DNA of 64,000 nt. It comes from Holophagae bacterium. GTDB lineage: Bacteria > Acidobacteriota > Holophagae > Acanthopleuribacterales > Acanthopleuribacteraceae. This document shows positions 55,275-64,000 of this stretch, piece by piece. Location: contig JAUIFE010000010.1 in NCBI GenBank assembly GCA_030429565.1, forward strand, positions 1 to 64,000, read 5' to 3'. A program made the position numbers and the translations under genes. Below the pieces are notes generated by a model. The model was not told where the DNA came from, ran no database searches, and worked only from the letters and a program-made list of their open reading frames with translations. Within the stretch, counting starts at the first letter, position 1; the number at the start of each line of letters is the position of its first letter.

Positions 55275-58200
55275 ATGCAATCTTTATCATCTATGTCCTT
55301 GACTCCGATGCAGCTTGGTATGCTGTATCAATGGCGATTATCGCGCCATGCCGGCGTAAACCTAGAACAAATGTTATGTCGGTTACCGGAATCAATCGAT
55401 CCCCTACAACTTAAACGGGCCTGGGAGCAGGCCGCCGCACGATACGACGTATTGCGCACTGGTTTTGTCATTCTCAACCCAGCTTTCCCACAACAGACCA
55501 TTTACGACCACGTCAAAATCCCTTTTTACGAGGTGGATTGGCGCCACAAAACCGAACAGGAACGGACCCAAGCACTCGAGATCTTACTGGCCGACGATCG
55601 CAAAAAGGGTTTTGACCTGACCCATCCCCCGCTAATGCGGGTACACCTGATTCGCAACGGCGAGCAGGATTGGCACATGCTGTGGTCGTTCCACCACATT
55701 ATCCTCGATGGTCGTTCATTCCCACTCATTTTGCGGCAACTGTTCGCCGATTACGAAATGCTGGTGGCGGGCGAGAAAACGACGCTGCAGCCGGCGCCCC
55801 CTTTTGGCGCTTTTGAGGCGGCGGTCCGCCGTCAATCGTTTGACGAGGCCGAACCCTATTGGCGCAATCTGTTGGCGGATCTTGCGGAACAAAAACTGCC
55901 GCAACCGCATCACAGCTTGCCCATGGTCGAGCAAATCGAACATCGCCAATTAGAATTGGTCGAGGTCTTGACGGAAGACCGAGTCACCCCGTTGGCCGCC
56001 TTCGCCAGGGATGTCGGTGTTACCTTTAACACGCTGGTCCAAGCGGTGTGGGGTTGGGTGCTTAGCACCTACACCGGCAGTGACGATGTGGTGTTTGGCA
56101 CCGTGCGCGCCTGCCGCTACTTAGATGTACCCAACATAAAAGAAACCGCCGGCATGATGATTAATACCTTGCCGTTCCGCGTCAAAATCGACACCAAACA
56201 AACAGTGCGCGATTGGCTGCAAGAACTGCGACGCCAACAGGTTGATGCGCGGCCTTTTGAGGCGGTGCCGCTAAACGAAATCCAAAACTGGTGCGGCCTA
56301 GACAGCGACACCCCGATGATTCGCACGATGTGCATGTTCGAGAACCAAGTCTTGGAGAAAGTGCTGCAAAGCCAGGGCGGTCCCTGGGCCAAACGCGGCT
56401 TTAAGCTTTATGAAAAAACCGAGTTCCCACTGGCGCTGAGTGCTTATCAGGAACGCGATTTGAAGCTGATCCTCGAGTACAACGAAGGTGTTTACGATCG
56501 CGAATTCGCCGCCGACATGTTGGCGTTGGCCTTGCATGTCCTTGAGCGTTTGCCCGAATTCTGTGACCGACTCGTGGTTGACTTGCCCACCTTGACACCC
56601 ACCGCCGAGCAAATCGTGATGGCCTATGAAGCGGTCGACTTCCCCAAGGACATGACGCTTTATCAACTGTTCGAACGTCAAGTCGCCTTGCGGCCCGACG
56701 CAGAAGCCATGCGCACCGGCGAAACCAGCTACACTTATGCCGAACTCAACCGCTGGAGCAACCAAATTGCGCACCTGCTCATTGGTGAGGGGGTCAAACC
56801 GGGCGCCTTTGTCGGCGTCAGCCTGGAGCGCTCCCCCATTATGATCGCGGGTGTGTTGGGGATTCTTAAAACCGGCGCCGCCTATGTGCCTCTGGATCCC
56901 AATTACCCGCAAGAACGCCTGCAGTGGATGATCGAAGACACGGCGCCCCACTTGGTGTTGACGCAAAAAGCGCACCGCACCGGTTTAGCCATCGAGGATC
57001 GCGGCGTGATTTGTGTCGATGAAGATCCCAACTGGTTGGCCGATCAGCCCGACACCAATCCAAACCTCGACGTCTCGATGGACCAATGGGGTATGGCGAT
57101 TTTCACCTCGGGTTCGACAGGTCGGCCCAAGGGTGTGGTACTACCCTACCATGCGCTGGTGAACCACATCCACGGGGCGATCCACGGTTTCGACATCACC
57201 CCCGACGATTGTATTCCGCAGGTCTCGACGATTAACTTCGATGTTTCGGTCGAAGAGATCTTTTGTGCGCTGGCCGCCGGCGCCACCTTGATCCTGCCCC
57301 GTGCAGCAACCCTGGACTCCCTGTCTGAGTTCCTGCGCTGGGTCGAAGCCGAGCAGGTAACCTTCCTCGACTTAACCACCCTGTTTTGGACCGAGCTGGT
57401 GCACTACATGGCCGACCGCAACCTGATGTTTCCCGAATGCGTGCGCATTTTCATCTGTGGCGGCGAGCGCGCTACCTGGTCGGCCTTTAACGACTGGCTC
57501 AAGGTAGGCGGTAAACGCATCACCTGGACCAACGCGTACGGCCCCACCGAAACCTGTTCCATGGCTACTTTTTATAAAGTTGACCCCGGTAAGGGTGTCG
57601 CGCCGATGTCGGTCGACCCACCGATCGGCAAACCCTTGGCCAACGACTGGTGTTACGTGCTGGATCCGCTGGGTCGCCGGGCGCCACTGGGCGTGGTCGG
57701 CGAGCTGTTTATCGGCGGAGCGGGCGTTTCCGATGGTTACCTGCTACGTGAAGATTTGACCGCCGAACGTTTTGTTCCAGATCGATTCCGCGACCCTGAA
57801 CGCCGCATGTATCGCACCGGCGACCGCTGCCTGCTCAACCGCGAGGGTGATTTGGTCTACGTCGACCGCATCGATAACCAGGTGAAGTTGCGCGGTTTCC
57901 GCATTGAGTTGGGCGAAGTAGAAAATGCGTTGTTGCGTTGCCCTGAGGTTCAAGACGGCGTCGTGGTCGTCCGCAAAACGCCGTCCGGCCACAATCAACT
58001 GGTGGCTTACGCGATTGCCAAGGAGGGATCAGAACCCACGCCAAACAGCGTGTTGGCCTTCTTGCGCGATGAGTTGCCGGCCTTCATGACCCCGAGCGCG
58101 GTCGCCATTTTGCCGGTCTTCCCCAAATCGCCGAGCGGCAAGGTCGACCGTAAAAATCTGCCCGATCCAGAATGGGGTGGTCAGGAAACCGTTGCCGGCC

Positions 58201-59378
58201 GGGAACCCCATTCCGAATTGGAGAAACAACTCCAAGCCGTGTGGGAAAACGTGTTGGGGGTCTCACCGATCAGCTTAGACGACGACTTCTTTGCGCTTGG
58301 CGGCGACTCACTGCGTGCCATGACGATGTCCTCGCAAATCGAAGGCGAACTGGGCCGCGCGGTGCCTTTGGCCCTGCTGCTGCGCGAACGCACCTTGGGC
58401 GAATACGCCCACGCACTGGAAAACCAACTCGAGTTGGAAGCCTTTGCGCCTTTGGTCCAAATTCGCGAGGGCGCCGGAATCCCGCTGTTTCTGCTGCACT
58501 CCTTGGGTGGCGACATTTTGATTTACCGCGAGCTGGCCGACAGCTTGGACGCCAATGTCCCGATCTACGGCTTGCAAATGCAGGGTTTGGATCAGCAGTC
58601 GGCACCGCACGAAACGGTTGCCGAAGCAGCGCGCGACTTTGTCGCTCGCATTCGCGAAGTCCAGGCGCAGGGACCTTATTTCGTCGCAGGCTACTCGTCG
58701 GGCGGAATTTTGGCCATGGAAATAGCCCAGCAACTGCAGGATTACGGCGATGAAGTGGCCTTTGTCGGCATTATCGATTCCGCGATTCCCCCCAAGGTCG
58801 AGGACGCCAACGAACCGTCCAAAATGGTCAGCGCCGGGCGTTTCCTGCGCAACCTACCCTGGTTCTTCTTGGACGGCGCCCTGTATAACCCCAAAGTTTT
58901 GGCAAGCAAGGTGCGTCGCAAGTTGCAAATCATGCGACGCACCCACCACGACGCCAACCAGCTCCAGGTGAAAGAAATTCACGAGGCCAACCAAAGTCCA
59001 GACATCGCCTTTGATTTGAAAGATCATTTCGCGGTGGACATTTCGATTTTTCCTGAATATCGCATCCACCTCATGGAAAAACACTTCTTGGCCTTTTCGC
59101 AGCACGACCCCAAGGTTTACGGCGGCTCGGTTACGGTCTTTCGTACGCGCCGACAACCTTTATTGGCACCACACAACCGCTACCTGGGTTGGGATTACAT
59201 CTGTAAAGAGAAACCCAAAGTGGTCAAGCTCTCCGGCACGCACCACCAACTTCTGGAGCAACCGCACGTGGCTTCTCTCGCCCACAAACTCTCCGTCGCC
59301 CTGGAAGAAAAGGGCGCGCTAACCCGAGCGGGCGAAGTACGGACCGATGCGGAAATGAACACCCAAAACCCAAACTAA
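55275..59378 (+). CDS. Single-module nonribosomal peptide synthetase (C-A-T-TE)
   Basis: 1367 residues from the ATG at 55275 (GGAAG upstream; in-frame starts at 55086 and 55172 are alternatives). The condensation domain has HHIILDG near 140. The adenylation domain has FTSGSTGRPKG near 610, YGPTET near 755, YRTGDR, VKLRGFRIELGEVE and SGKVDRK. By-eye specificity residues are D-V-E-D-I-G-A-S-M-K; the acidic Glu and Asp at the third and fourth positions resemble codes for Lys or Orn, but this is tentative. The carrier protein has FFALGGDSLRAM near 1010. The thioesterase has GYSSGG near 1138. The module can load, couple and release one amino acid onto a donor acyl group. No second module, MbtH or phosphopantetheinyl transferase is near. 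Confidence 0.95.
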   Translation: MQSLSSMSLTPMQLGMLYQWRLSRHAGVNLEQMLCRLPESIDPLQLKRAWEQAAARYDVLRTGFVILNPAFPQQTIYDHVKIPFYEVDWRHKTEQERTQALEILLADDRKKGFDLTHPPLMRVHLIRNGEQDWHMLWSFHHIILDGRSFPLILRQLFADYEMLVAGEKTTLQPAPPFGAFEAAVRRQSFDEAEPYWRNLLADLAEQKLPQPHHSLPMVEQIEHRQLELVEVLTEDRVTPLAAFARDVGVTFNTLVQAVWGWVLSTYTGSDDVVFGTVRACRYLDVPNIKETAGMMINTLPFRVKIDTKQTVRDWLQELRRQQVDARPFEAVPLNEIQNWCGLDSDTPMIRTMCMFENQVLEKVLQSQGGPWAKRGFKLYEKTEFPLALSAYQERDLKLILEYNEGVYDREFAADMLALALHVLERLPEFCDRLVVDLPTLTPTAEQIVMAYEAVDFPKDMTLYQLFERQVALRPDAEAMRTGETSYTYAELNRWSNQIAHLLIGEGVKPGAFVGVSLERSPIMIAGVLGILKTGAAYVPLDPNYPQERLQWMIEDTAPHLVLTQKAHRTGLAIEDRGVICVDEDPNWLADQPDTNPNLDVSMDQWGMAIFTSGSTGRPKGVVLPYHALVNHIHGAIHGFDITPDDCIPQVSTINFDVSVEEIFCALAAGATLILPRAATLDSLSEFLRWVEAEQVTFLDLTTLFWTELVHYMADRNLMFPECVRIFICGGERATWSAFNDWLKVGGKRITWTNAYGPTETCSMATFYKVDPGKGVAPMSVDPPIGKPLANDWCYVLDPLGRRAPLGVVGELFIGGAGVSDGYLLREDLTAERFVPDRFRDPERRMYRTGDRCLLNREGDLVYVDRIDNQVKLRGFRIELGEVENALLRCPEVQDGVVVVRKTPSGHNQLVAYAIAKEGSEPTPNSVLAFLRDELPAFMTPSAVAILPVFPKSPSGKVDRKNLPDPEWGGQETVAGREPHSELEKQLQAVWENVLGVSPISLDDDFFALGGDSLRAMTMSSQIEGELGRAVPLALLLRERTLGEYAHALENQLELEAFAPLVQIREGAGIPLFLLHSLGGDILIYRELADSLDANVPIYGLQMQGLDQQSAPHETVAEAARDFVARIREVQAQGPYFVAGYSSGGILAMEIAQQLQDYGDEVAFVGIIDSAIPPKVEDANEPSKMVSAGRFLRNLPWFFLDGALYNPKVLASKVRRKLQIMRRTHHDANQLQVKEIHEANQSPDIAFDLKDHFAVDISIFPEYRIHLMEKHFLAFSQHDPKVYGGSVTVFRTRRQPLLAPHNRYLGWDYICKEKPKVVKLSGTHHQLLEQPHVASLAHKLSVALEEKGALTRAGEVRTDAEMNTQNPN

Positions 59379-59383
59379 CCCCA

Positions 59384-59416
59384 ACTGCGCCGGCACCAAA
59401 GAGGAGGCGGCGCAGT
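59384..59416 (+). terminator. Hairpin after the NRPS
   Basis: ACTGCGCCG (59384-59392) pairs with CGGCGCAGT (59408-59416) just after the stop. A second small stem CAGTGT/ACACTG follows. The T-tract is weak. Confidence 0.6.
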
Positions 59417-59754
59417 GTTTCTACACACTGTGATGGGTCACTGTTCCTTGTGAGAAGGGTTATTAGCGGCGAGGCGGCGCCTCCAAAGCATCCAATCACC
59501 GATACCATCCCATTTCGCATCAACATCTTGCAGCCACCCATCAGTCCGAAGCACGCCCGTTCGGTGTTAGAATGAAGCGGCCCGCCCGACGGTAACAACC
59601 GAGCACACACCCACAGCCGATCACCCCGATGCATTGGCGCCTCGACCGGTTGTCAACTCGGCTTCTTTTTAGCCCCTGTTCATGGGCGCGGCGGAAAACC
59701 GAGACCCATTTTTCGGCCCCAGCCTTCGGCGAATCCGGGCCGCGACGAGGATGC
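59417..59754. other. Intergenic
   Basis: About 340 bases. A frame from 59629 leads into the next gene but lacks a start signal; nothing else seen. Confidence 0.4.
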
Positions 59755-61299
59755 ATGAGCAAGGAAACAAAAAGACCGCGTTGGTGGCTATTATTTCTGA
59801 TCTGGGGCGCGGCCGGCAGCACCGCCGCCTACTGCACGTTTTACGGTGAGAACGTCGGCGACAAAGCGTTGTTAATCCGCGCCGGCGCCATTTTCCTGGG
59901 TTTACTTGCCTCGGGATTTTGGCTCATTTTTTTGTCACGGCTGCCGTGGTCACGCCGCCTCGCCGGGGTGGCTCTCGCCGTCGTTTGTATCGCCGCCTTT
60001 AACCTGATTTACGAACCCCACTTTACCGGCGATTTGGTCCCCGAATTTCGCTTGCGCCACCGCGCCGTGGAAACCAAAATCGGCCAAGCCGGGTCAGCCG
60101 CCACGCCCGGCGCCAACTACCACCAGTTCATGGGCTGGGACCGCCTCGCTGTTCAACCCGACCTCAACCTGGATCCCGATTGGGAGCAACACCCGCCCAC
60201 CCTCGTTTGGCGCCGCCCGGTCGGCGCCGCGTGGTCGGCCTTTGCGGTCAGCAACGATCTGGCTGTGACCCAAGAACAACAAGACGATCAAGAATGCGTG
60301 ATTGCCTACCGGCTTCAAACCGGCGAAGAAGTGTGGCGTTGGTGTTACACAGCGTCCTACGCATCGACCCTCGGCGGCGACGGGCCACGCGCCACGCCGA
60401 CGATTGCCGGCGAGCACGTTTACACGATGGGTTCAATGGGCGATTTGCTGTGTTTGGCGCTCGCCGACGGTCGCCTGATTTGGCAAAAACAGGTATTCGA
60501 GATGATGGGCACGCGACCGCCCGAATGGGGTTGCAGCGTGTCGCCGTTGGTCCTCGACGAGGTGGTGGTCGCAAGCGCGGGCGACGGCGGCAACAATGCG
60601 CTGCTGGCATTTAACCGCGAAGATGGCGGCCTCGCCTGGCATGCGGCGGGCGATCCCACCCACTATTCGTCGCCCAGCTTAATGACGCTGGCGGGAGTAT
60701 CGCAAATCGTGGTGTTTACCGCACACAGCGTACGCGGCTACCAACCACAAGACGGCCAACCGCTTTGGTCTTATCCCTGGCAAGCCGAAGCACCGGTTGT
60801 CGCGGTACCCGCCCAAGTTGGTTTTGATCGCCTGGTGGTGTCCGCCGGTTACGGCATGGGCGCCGCCTGCATTGAGGTCACTCAGGCCGAAGACGGTAGT
60901 TGGCAAATTAACGAACAATGGCGCAACATCTTTCTTAAGTCCAAGTTCGCCAACATGATGTTCATCGAAGACAGTCTTTACGGACTCGATGAAGGTATTT
61001 TGACCTGTTTGGCCACCGCAAGCGGCGAGCGTCGCTGGAAAAGGGGCCGCATGGGCCACGGCCAATTGCTGCGCGCCGGCCGTCACCTGCTGGTCAGCAC
61101 AGAAAAAGGTGAGGTCGTTTTGTTGGATCCCAACCCGCAAGCCTACCGCGAACTGGGTCGTTTCCAAGCCATTCAGGGTAAGAGCTGGAACCCGCCCGCG
61201 CTGGCCGGCGACTTGCTCCTCGTCCGCAACGCCGAGGAAGCCGCTTGCTATCGTTTGGCCCTAAAAGCTGCACCCGCAACCGCATCGGATACCGAATAA
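59755..61299 (+). CDS. Membrane-anchored PQQ-like beta-propeller protein
   Basis: 514 residues with three N-terminal hydrophobic segments (WWLLFLIWGAAGSTAAY, AGAIFLGLLASGFWLIFL, LAGVALAVVCIAAFNLIY) and then a PQQ_2 propeller (DCVIAYRLQTGEEVWRW-type repeats, GDLLCLALADGRLIWQKQVFEM, LLAFNREDGGLAWHAAG, GILTCLATASGERRWKRG). It resembles the propeller of the ankyrin fusion at 20.6-23.0 kb. No PQQ-dehydrogenase active residues were recognised. The ATG is 4 bases after GAGG. Confidence 0.88.
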   Translation: MSKETKRPRWWLLFLIWGAAGSTAAYCTFYGENVGDKALLIRAGAIFLGLLASGFWLIFLSRLPWSRRLAGVALAVVCIAAFNLIYEPHFTGDLVPEFRLRHRAVETKIGQAGSAATPGANYHQFMGWDRLAVQPDLNLDPDWEQHPPTLVWRRPVGAAWSAFAVSNDLAVTQEQQDDQECVIAYRLQTGEEVWRWCYTASYASTLGGDGPRATPTIAGEHVYTMGSMGDLLCLALADGRLIWQKQVFEMMGTRPPEWGCSVSPLVLDEVVVASAGDGGNNALLAFNREDGGLAWHAAGDPTHYSSPSLMTLAGVSQIVVFTAHSVRGYQPQDGQPLWSYPWQAEAPVVAVPAQVGFDRLVVSAGYGMGAACIEVTQAEDGSWQINEQWRNIFLKSKFANMMFIEDSLYGLDEGILTCLATASGERRWKRGRMGHGQLLRAGRHLLVSTEKGEVVLLDPNPQAYRELGRFQAIQGKSWNPPALAGDLLLVRNAEEAACYRLALKAAPATASDTE

Positions 61300-61315
61300 C
61301 CGGGTTTGGGGGTTC

Positions 61316-61335
61316 GGTCGCGCAAGCGCGCGACC
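61316..61335. terminator. Hairpin shared by convergent genes
   Basis: GGTCGCGC (61316-61323), loop AAGC, GCGCGACC (61328-61335), in the 43-base gap between the PQQ protein and the convergent GNAT gene. No T-tract. Confidence 0.5.
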
Positions 61336-61342
61336 ACGCCCC

Positions 61343-62002
61343 TTACTTCAAGGGCAACACCATAAATTGGGTCGATTCCGCGTTGGCAATATCGGCAAAG
61401 ACGGCATCGCCTTGGAAGCGGTAATCACGGTATTTGATTTCGCTGACCGGCTCAAAATCGTGGTACTGGTGAAACAGTTTCTGGGAACGCGGCCCGGTTG
61501 CTTCAACCACGGCGGTTTCAAATCCCAGCTCACGCGCCATGGCCACCGAATGGTCAATTAAGTTATCGCCAACACGACGGCCACTGTAGTCATCGTGAAC
61601 AGCCAACATAAACATGTGAAAGTACTTACGCGGCGTCGGTGGATTGGCTTCAAAGTAGGCGGCGCCGACATGTTCCAACAAATCGAAGATCGGCGCGAAC
61701 GAACCGTCCAGGTGCTCAAAAACCTCGGGTTGCGGATCGGCGAGATCTTCATTAATCATGGCACCGAGCACTTGGTTGTCGTCGCGGCTAACCGCGATTT
61801 TGGTTAATCCGTCTTCCAATGTCCGCGCCAACAGCACTTTGACGAAATCCAGATAGAGATCCTCGGGGATTTTCTGGACGACGGTCATCGCCTCATGATG
61901 GAGAAACATATGCGACACAAGGGCGGCGGTGGCATCAAGGTATTCGGCGGAAAAGGATTTGTAGACGATTTCAGAAACGGTATTTCGTGGGTTTTGGATC
62001 AT
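61343..62002 (-). CDS. GNAT-family acetyltransferase
   Basis: 219 residues, similar in layout to arylalkylamine-type GNAT enzymes: KYFHMFMLAVHDDYSGRRVGDNLIDHSVAMARELGFETAVVEATGPRSQKLFHQYHDFEPVSEIKY. SGRRVGDNLI replaces the usual RGxGxG acetyl-CoA loop and is an acceptable variant. The ATG at 62002 has a G-run ribosome-binding site 4 bases upstream. Substrate unknown. Confidence 0.82.
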   Translation of the reverse strand: MIQNPRNTVSEIVYKSFSAEYLDATAALVSHMFLHHEAMTVVQKIPEDLYLDFVKVLLARTLEDGLTKIAVSRDDNQVLGAMINEDLADPQPEVFEHLDGSFAPIFDLLEHVGAAYFEANPPTPRKYFHMFMLAVHDDYSGRRVGDNLIDHSVAMARELGFETAVVEATGPRSQKLFHQYHDFEPVSEIKYRDYRFQGDAVFADIANAESTQFMVLPLK

Positions 62003-62687
62003 GATTCCCCCCCTAGGTTCAATGACATCAACCAATGGTTTCGTCGCTTTTCCATGGTTTGCCCGGTCGGGACGAAGTCGAACGAGGTTTCGTCACCACG
62101 ACAAGTGTATAGGGGCAAGGCCTTTGGCATCGAGGTGGTCGACGCATTAGCGGAAACCTTCAGACCATTAAAAAGCGAGGACGTTTAGGTCAATGTAACG
62201 CAAATTCACGTTCAAGCGAACAAAAACATGGTCGCGACAAGCACCGTGATCACACCGAACCAGGTACGCTCGCAGTATCCCTCACCACCAATGTTCGTGC
62301 GTGAAGCTCAGGCAAACTTACCAAAACCACATAAGTTTCGCCAAGTCCAGTCAAGTCGCTTTTGCTTAACTTTAACTTTTCACGCATCATCTAAAACTTA
62401 CTCGGGAATTGCGCAAAAAATGTCAAGAATCCGCCCTTCAGCTTCCATTATCTTGATGCGTAGCACCTAACCGTGCGCCACCGGTGGGCCCTAAAAACGC
62501 AATGGATCTTTCCAACAACGATTGCCAACCCCTTGCTAGGATGGAGGGCGCGGCCGTTGGTGGTTTTGGTTGGTTCGGCGCCTGTTTTCGGCTTAAAACA
62601 GCGCCGCAACCTCAATCACAGGCAAGGTCCCTCGCGTTTCCAGGTACATGAATCCTAGGAATAACTCATTCATTGAAGGAGTGACGA
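62003..62687. other. Divergent intergenic region
   Basis: About 685 bases without a recognisable gene; a short open stretch at 62100-62188 (KAFGIEVVDALAETF) shows no family. Confidence 0.4.
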
Positions 62688-63116
62688 ATGAAACTCTCCA
62701 CCATCTATCCCGTCATTACGACCACGAAATTGGCTGCTTCGAAGGCTTTCTATACCGAGCATTTCGGTTTTCAGATTTTCTTCGAAAACGATTGGTACAT
62801 TCACATGGGTAACGGGACCCAACAGTTGGCGTTTATGCTGCCCGACCACCCCACTCAGCCGGACATGTTCAAAAAACCATACAACGGCGAAGGTTTGGTG
62901 CTGTGCTTCGAAGTCAAAGACGCCGGCGCCGAATACGAAAAATTCCAAAAGAAAAACGTCACCATCGAAATGGCGCTGACGGATGAAGCCTGGGGCGAAC
63001 GCCATTTTGCCCTGTTTGATCCCAACGGCATCGCGGTGAACGTCACCCAAATGACCGAACCGAGTGCGGAATACCAACAAGGCTACGCCGCGCCCACCCA
63101 AACCCCGGTCGCCTAA
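62688..63116 (+). CDS. VOC/glyoxalase-family protein
   Basis: 142 residues with the VOC paired beta-alpha-beta layout: STIYPVITTTKLAASKAFYTEHFGFQIFFEND, GNGTQQLAFMLPDHP, GLVLCFEVKDAGAEYEKFQKK, WGERHFALFDPNGIAVNVTQM. Family members bind metal and act as lyases, dioxygenases or resistance proteins; this one is not assignable further. GAAGGAG upstream. Terminator follows. Confidence 0.9.
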   Translation: MKLSTIYPVITTTKLAASKAFYTEHFGFQIFFENDWYIHMGNGTQQLAFMLPDHPTQPDMFKKPYNGEGLVLCFEVKDAGAEYEKFQKKNVTIEMALTDEAWGERHFALFDPNGIAVNVTQMTEPSAEYQQGYAAPTQTPVA

Positions 63117-63149
63117 GCCGACCTGCCGACGACCGATCCCCAAAAAATA

Positions 63150-63182
63150 GGGGCGATCCGACAACGGATCGCCCCATTTTTT
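63150..63182. terminator. Bidirectional terminator
   Basis: GGGGCGATCCG (63150-63160), loop ACAA, CGGATCGCCCC (63165-63175), with T-run on the plus strand and an A-run before it that serves the minus strand. It separates two convergent genes. Confidence 0.95.
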
Positions 63183-63194
63183 GTATCCCGCACG

Positions 63195-64000
63195 CTAGCG
63201 GTTGGCGGGCAAGACGGTGATGGTGACAGTGGCCGTTTTGTCACCAGGCAAGGTGTAAGTAAACGTGGTTTCACCGACGAAACCACGCACGGCGTAGTAG
63301 GAAAAGTTGCCGTTGCTCCAGGCCAAGGAACCGCGCAGACCACGCGCGTCGTAGTCCGGTGGAATATGGCGATTGCGCTCGAGGTAGACATCATTGTCGA
63401 ACACATTAAGCGTCATCCCACTGCCTTCGGTCAGGGTGAAGGCGTCGTCGCGGGCCTCGTTTTCGGTGGGACCGGGCACGGTGATTTCTACTTGCCCCGG
63501 CGTTTCATCAATCCCGTCGGTAACCCAATAAGTCACGATATAAACACCGGAACGCCAGGGCTGAAGCGTCAAGCCGCGATTCTCATCGACGGGAAAGACC
63601 GTCAAGCTGCCGGAACCACCGCCTTGCACCGAAATACGCGCAATCGACAAGGGATCGTTGTTGGGATCGCTGTCGTTGGCAAGCACGTCGAGGAAAGGCA
63701 CCACCCGACGCAAGGGCACGGTGATCACTTCATTTTCCACGACCGGCGCGGCATTGGGACCCTTCACTTTGATGGTCACCTGACCATAGGCCACGCGGAA
63801 ACCGTTGTAAATCGCGTAAGGCAGCACTTCGGTACCGGCATCGTCGCCCGCGGTGTAAGTGTAGCGATCTGCAACAGTTCCAGTTTCACCGTCGCGCACT
63901 AAACGACCAAAGCGGGTTCCTTCACGGATGCGGTAGAAGGCAATACGCGACAGCGGCAAGCCGTTGACATCGTAATCGTTGTCAGCCGGGTTAAAGGTCA
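63195..64000 (-). CDS. Cadherin-like / tandem Ig-like surface protein (C-terminal part)
   Basis: At least 268 codons remain open to the window edge, so the N-terminus lies outside. Visible repeats include NPADNDYDVNGLPLSRIAF, VLANDSDPNNDPLSIARIS, and LNVFDNDVYLERN with a following FTYTLPGDKTATVTITV. These are the Asp/Asn-rich calcium motifs of bacterial cadherin_4/Big_9-type domains. Such proteins are large adhesins or matrix proteins. No sorting signal is seen after TVLPANR, so the end is a plain beta domain. Confidence 0.85.
   Translation of the reverse strand, partial: TFNPADNDYDVNGLPLSRIAFYRIREGTRFGRLVRDGETGTVADRYTYTAGDDAGTEVLPYAIYNGFRVAYGQVTIKVKGPNAAPVVENEVITVPLRRVVPFLDVLANDSDPNNDPLSIARISVQGGGSGSLTVFPVDENRGLTLQPWRSGVYIVTYWVTDGIDETPGQVEITVPGPTENEARDDAFTLTEGSGMTLNVFDNDVYLERNRHIPPDYDARGLRGSLAWSNGNFSYYAVRGFVGETTFTYTLPGDKTATVTITVLPANR

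Overview
The window is a 64 kb chromosomal segment of a free-living Gram-negative bacterium with moderately high GC. No rRNA, canonical tRNA or CRISPR array was seen. The gene mix points to a deep-branching environmental lineage, most plausibly Acidobacteriota (Holophagae-like); this is an inference from content, not from a marker gene. The mix includes a DUF1501/DUF1549 pair, an ECF sigma factor of the PF07638 type, an IPTL-CTERM surface protein, hybrid kinases with Reg_prop propellers, PQQ-propeller proteins, a sigma-54 type flagellin promoter and a small NRPS.

Layout. 0-4 kb is accessory: a DraG-like ADP-ribosylglycohydrolase that has lost its start codon, a REP-associated (RAYT/Y1) transposase, and a 1.1 kb array of short GC-rich repeats containing a duplicated ~200 bp block. 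4-16 kb holds an IPTL-CTERM propeller protein, a zinc-ribbon membrane protein, MltA, two copies of a tRNA-reminiscent small RNA each with its own terminator, an ECF sigma factor, a glutathione peroxidase-OhrR operon with a palindrome over its -10 box, a second candidate sRNA, and a secreted EF-hand plus Hint-domain protein. 16-26 kb holds a class III cyclase, an ankyrin-PQQ protein followed by a 1258-residue hybrid kinase, and a tauABC-type transporter. 26-33 kb holds a PilZ-like protein, the DUF1501/DUF1549 pair and a GAF hybrid kinase.

33-48 kb holds a nitrilase, an SDR gene remnant beside an HxlR regulator, a GNAT enzyme, a TPR protein, a FAD oxidoreductase, a KtrB-KtrA-HAMP operon and a REC-GGDEF protein with both active sites degenerate. 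48-55 kb holds a flagellin behind a sigma-54 promoter, PlsY, and an overlapping kinase / REC-HDOD / REC-HD operon. 55-64 kb holds a single-module C-A-T-TE NRPS, a membrane PQQ protein, a GNAT enzyme, a VOC protein and the C-terminal part of a cadherin-like surface protein that runs off the right edge.

The window is rich in signalling: four kinases or response-regulator groups, a cyclase and a pseudo-diguanylate cyclase. The strongest candidates for something new are the paired small RNAs at 9.74-10.10 kb, the RAYT/repeat array, the Hint/EF-hand protein and the potassium-uptake operon that carries its own HAMP sensor.
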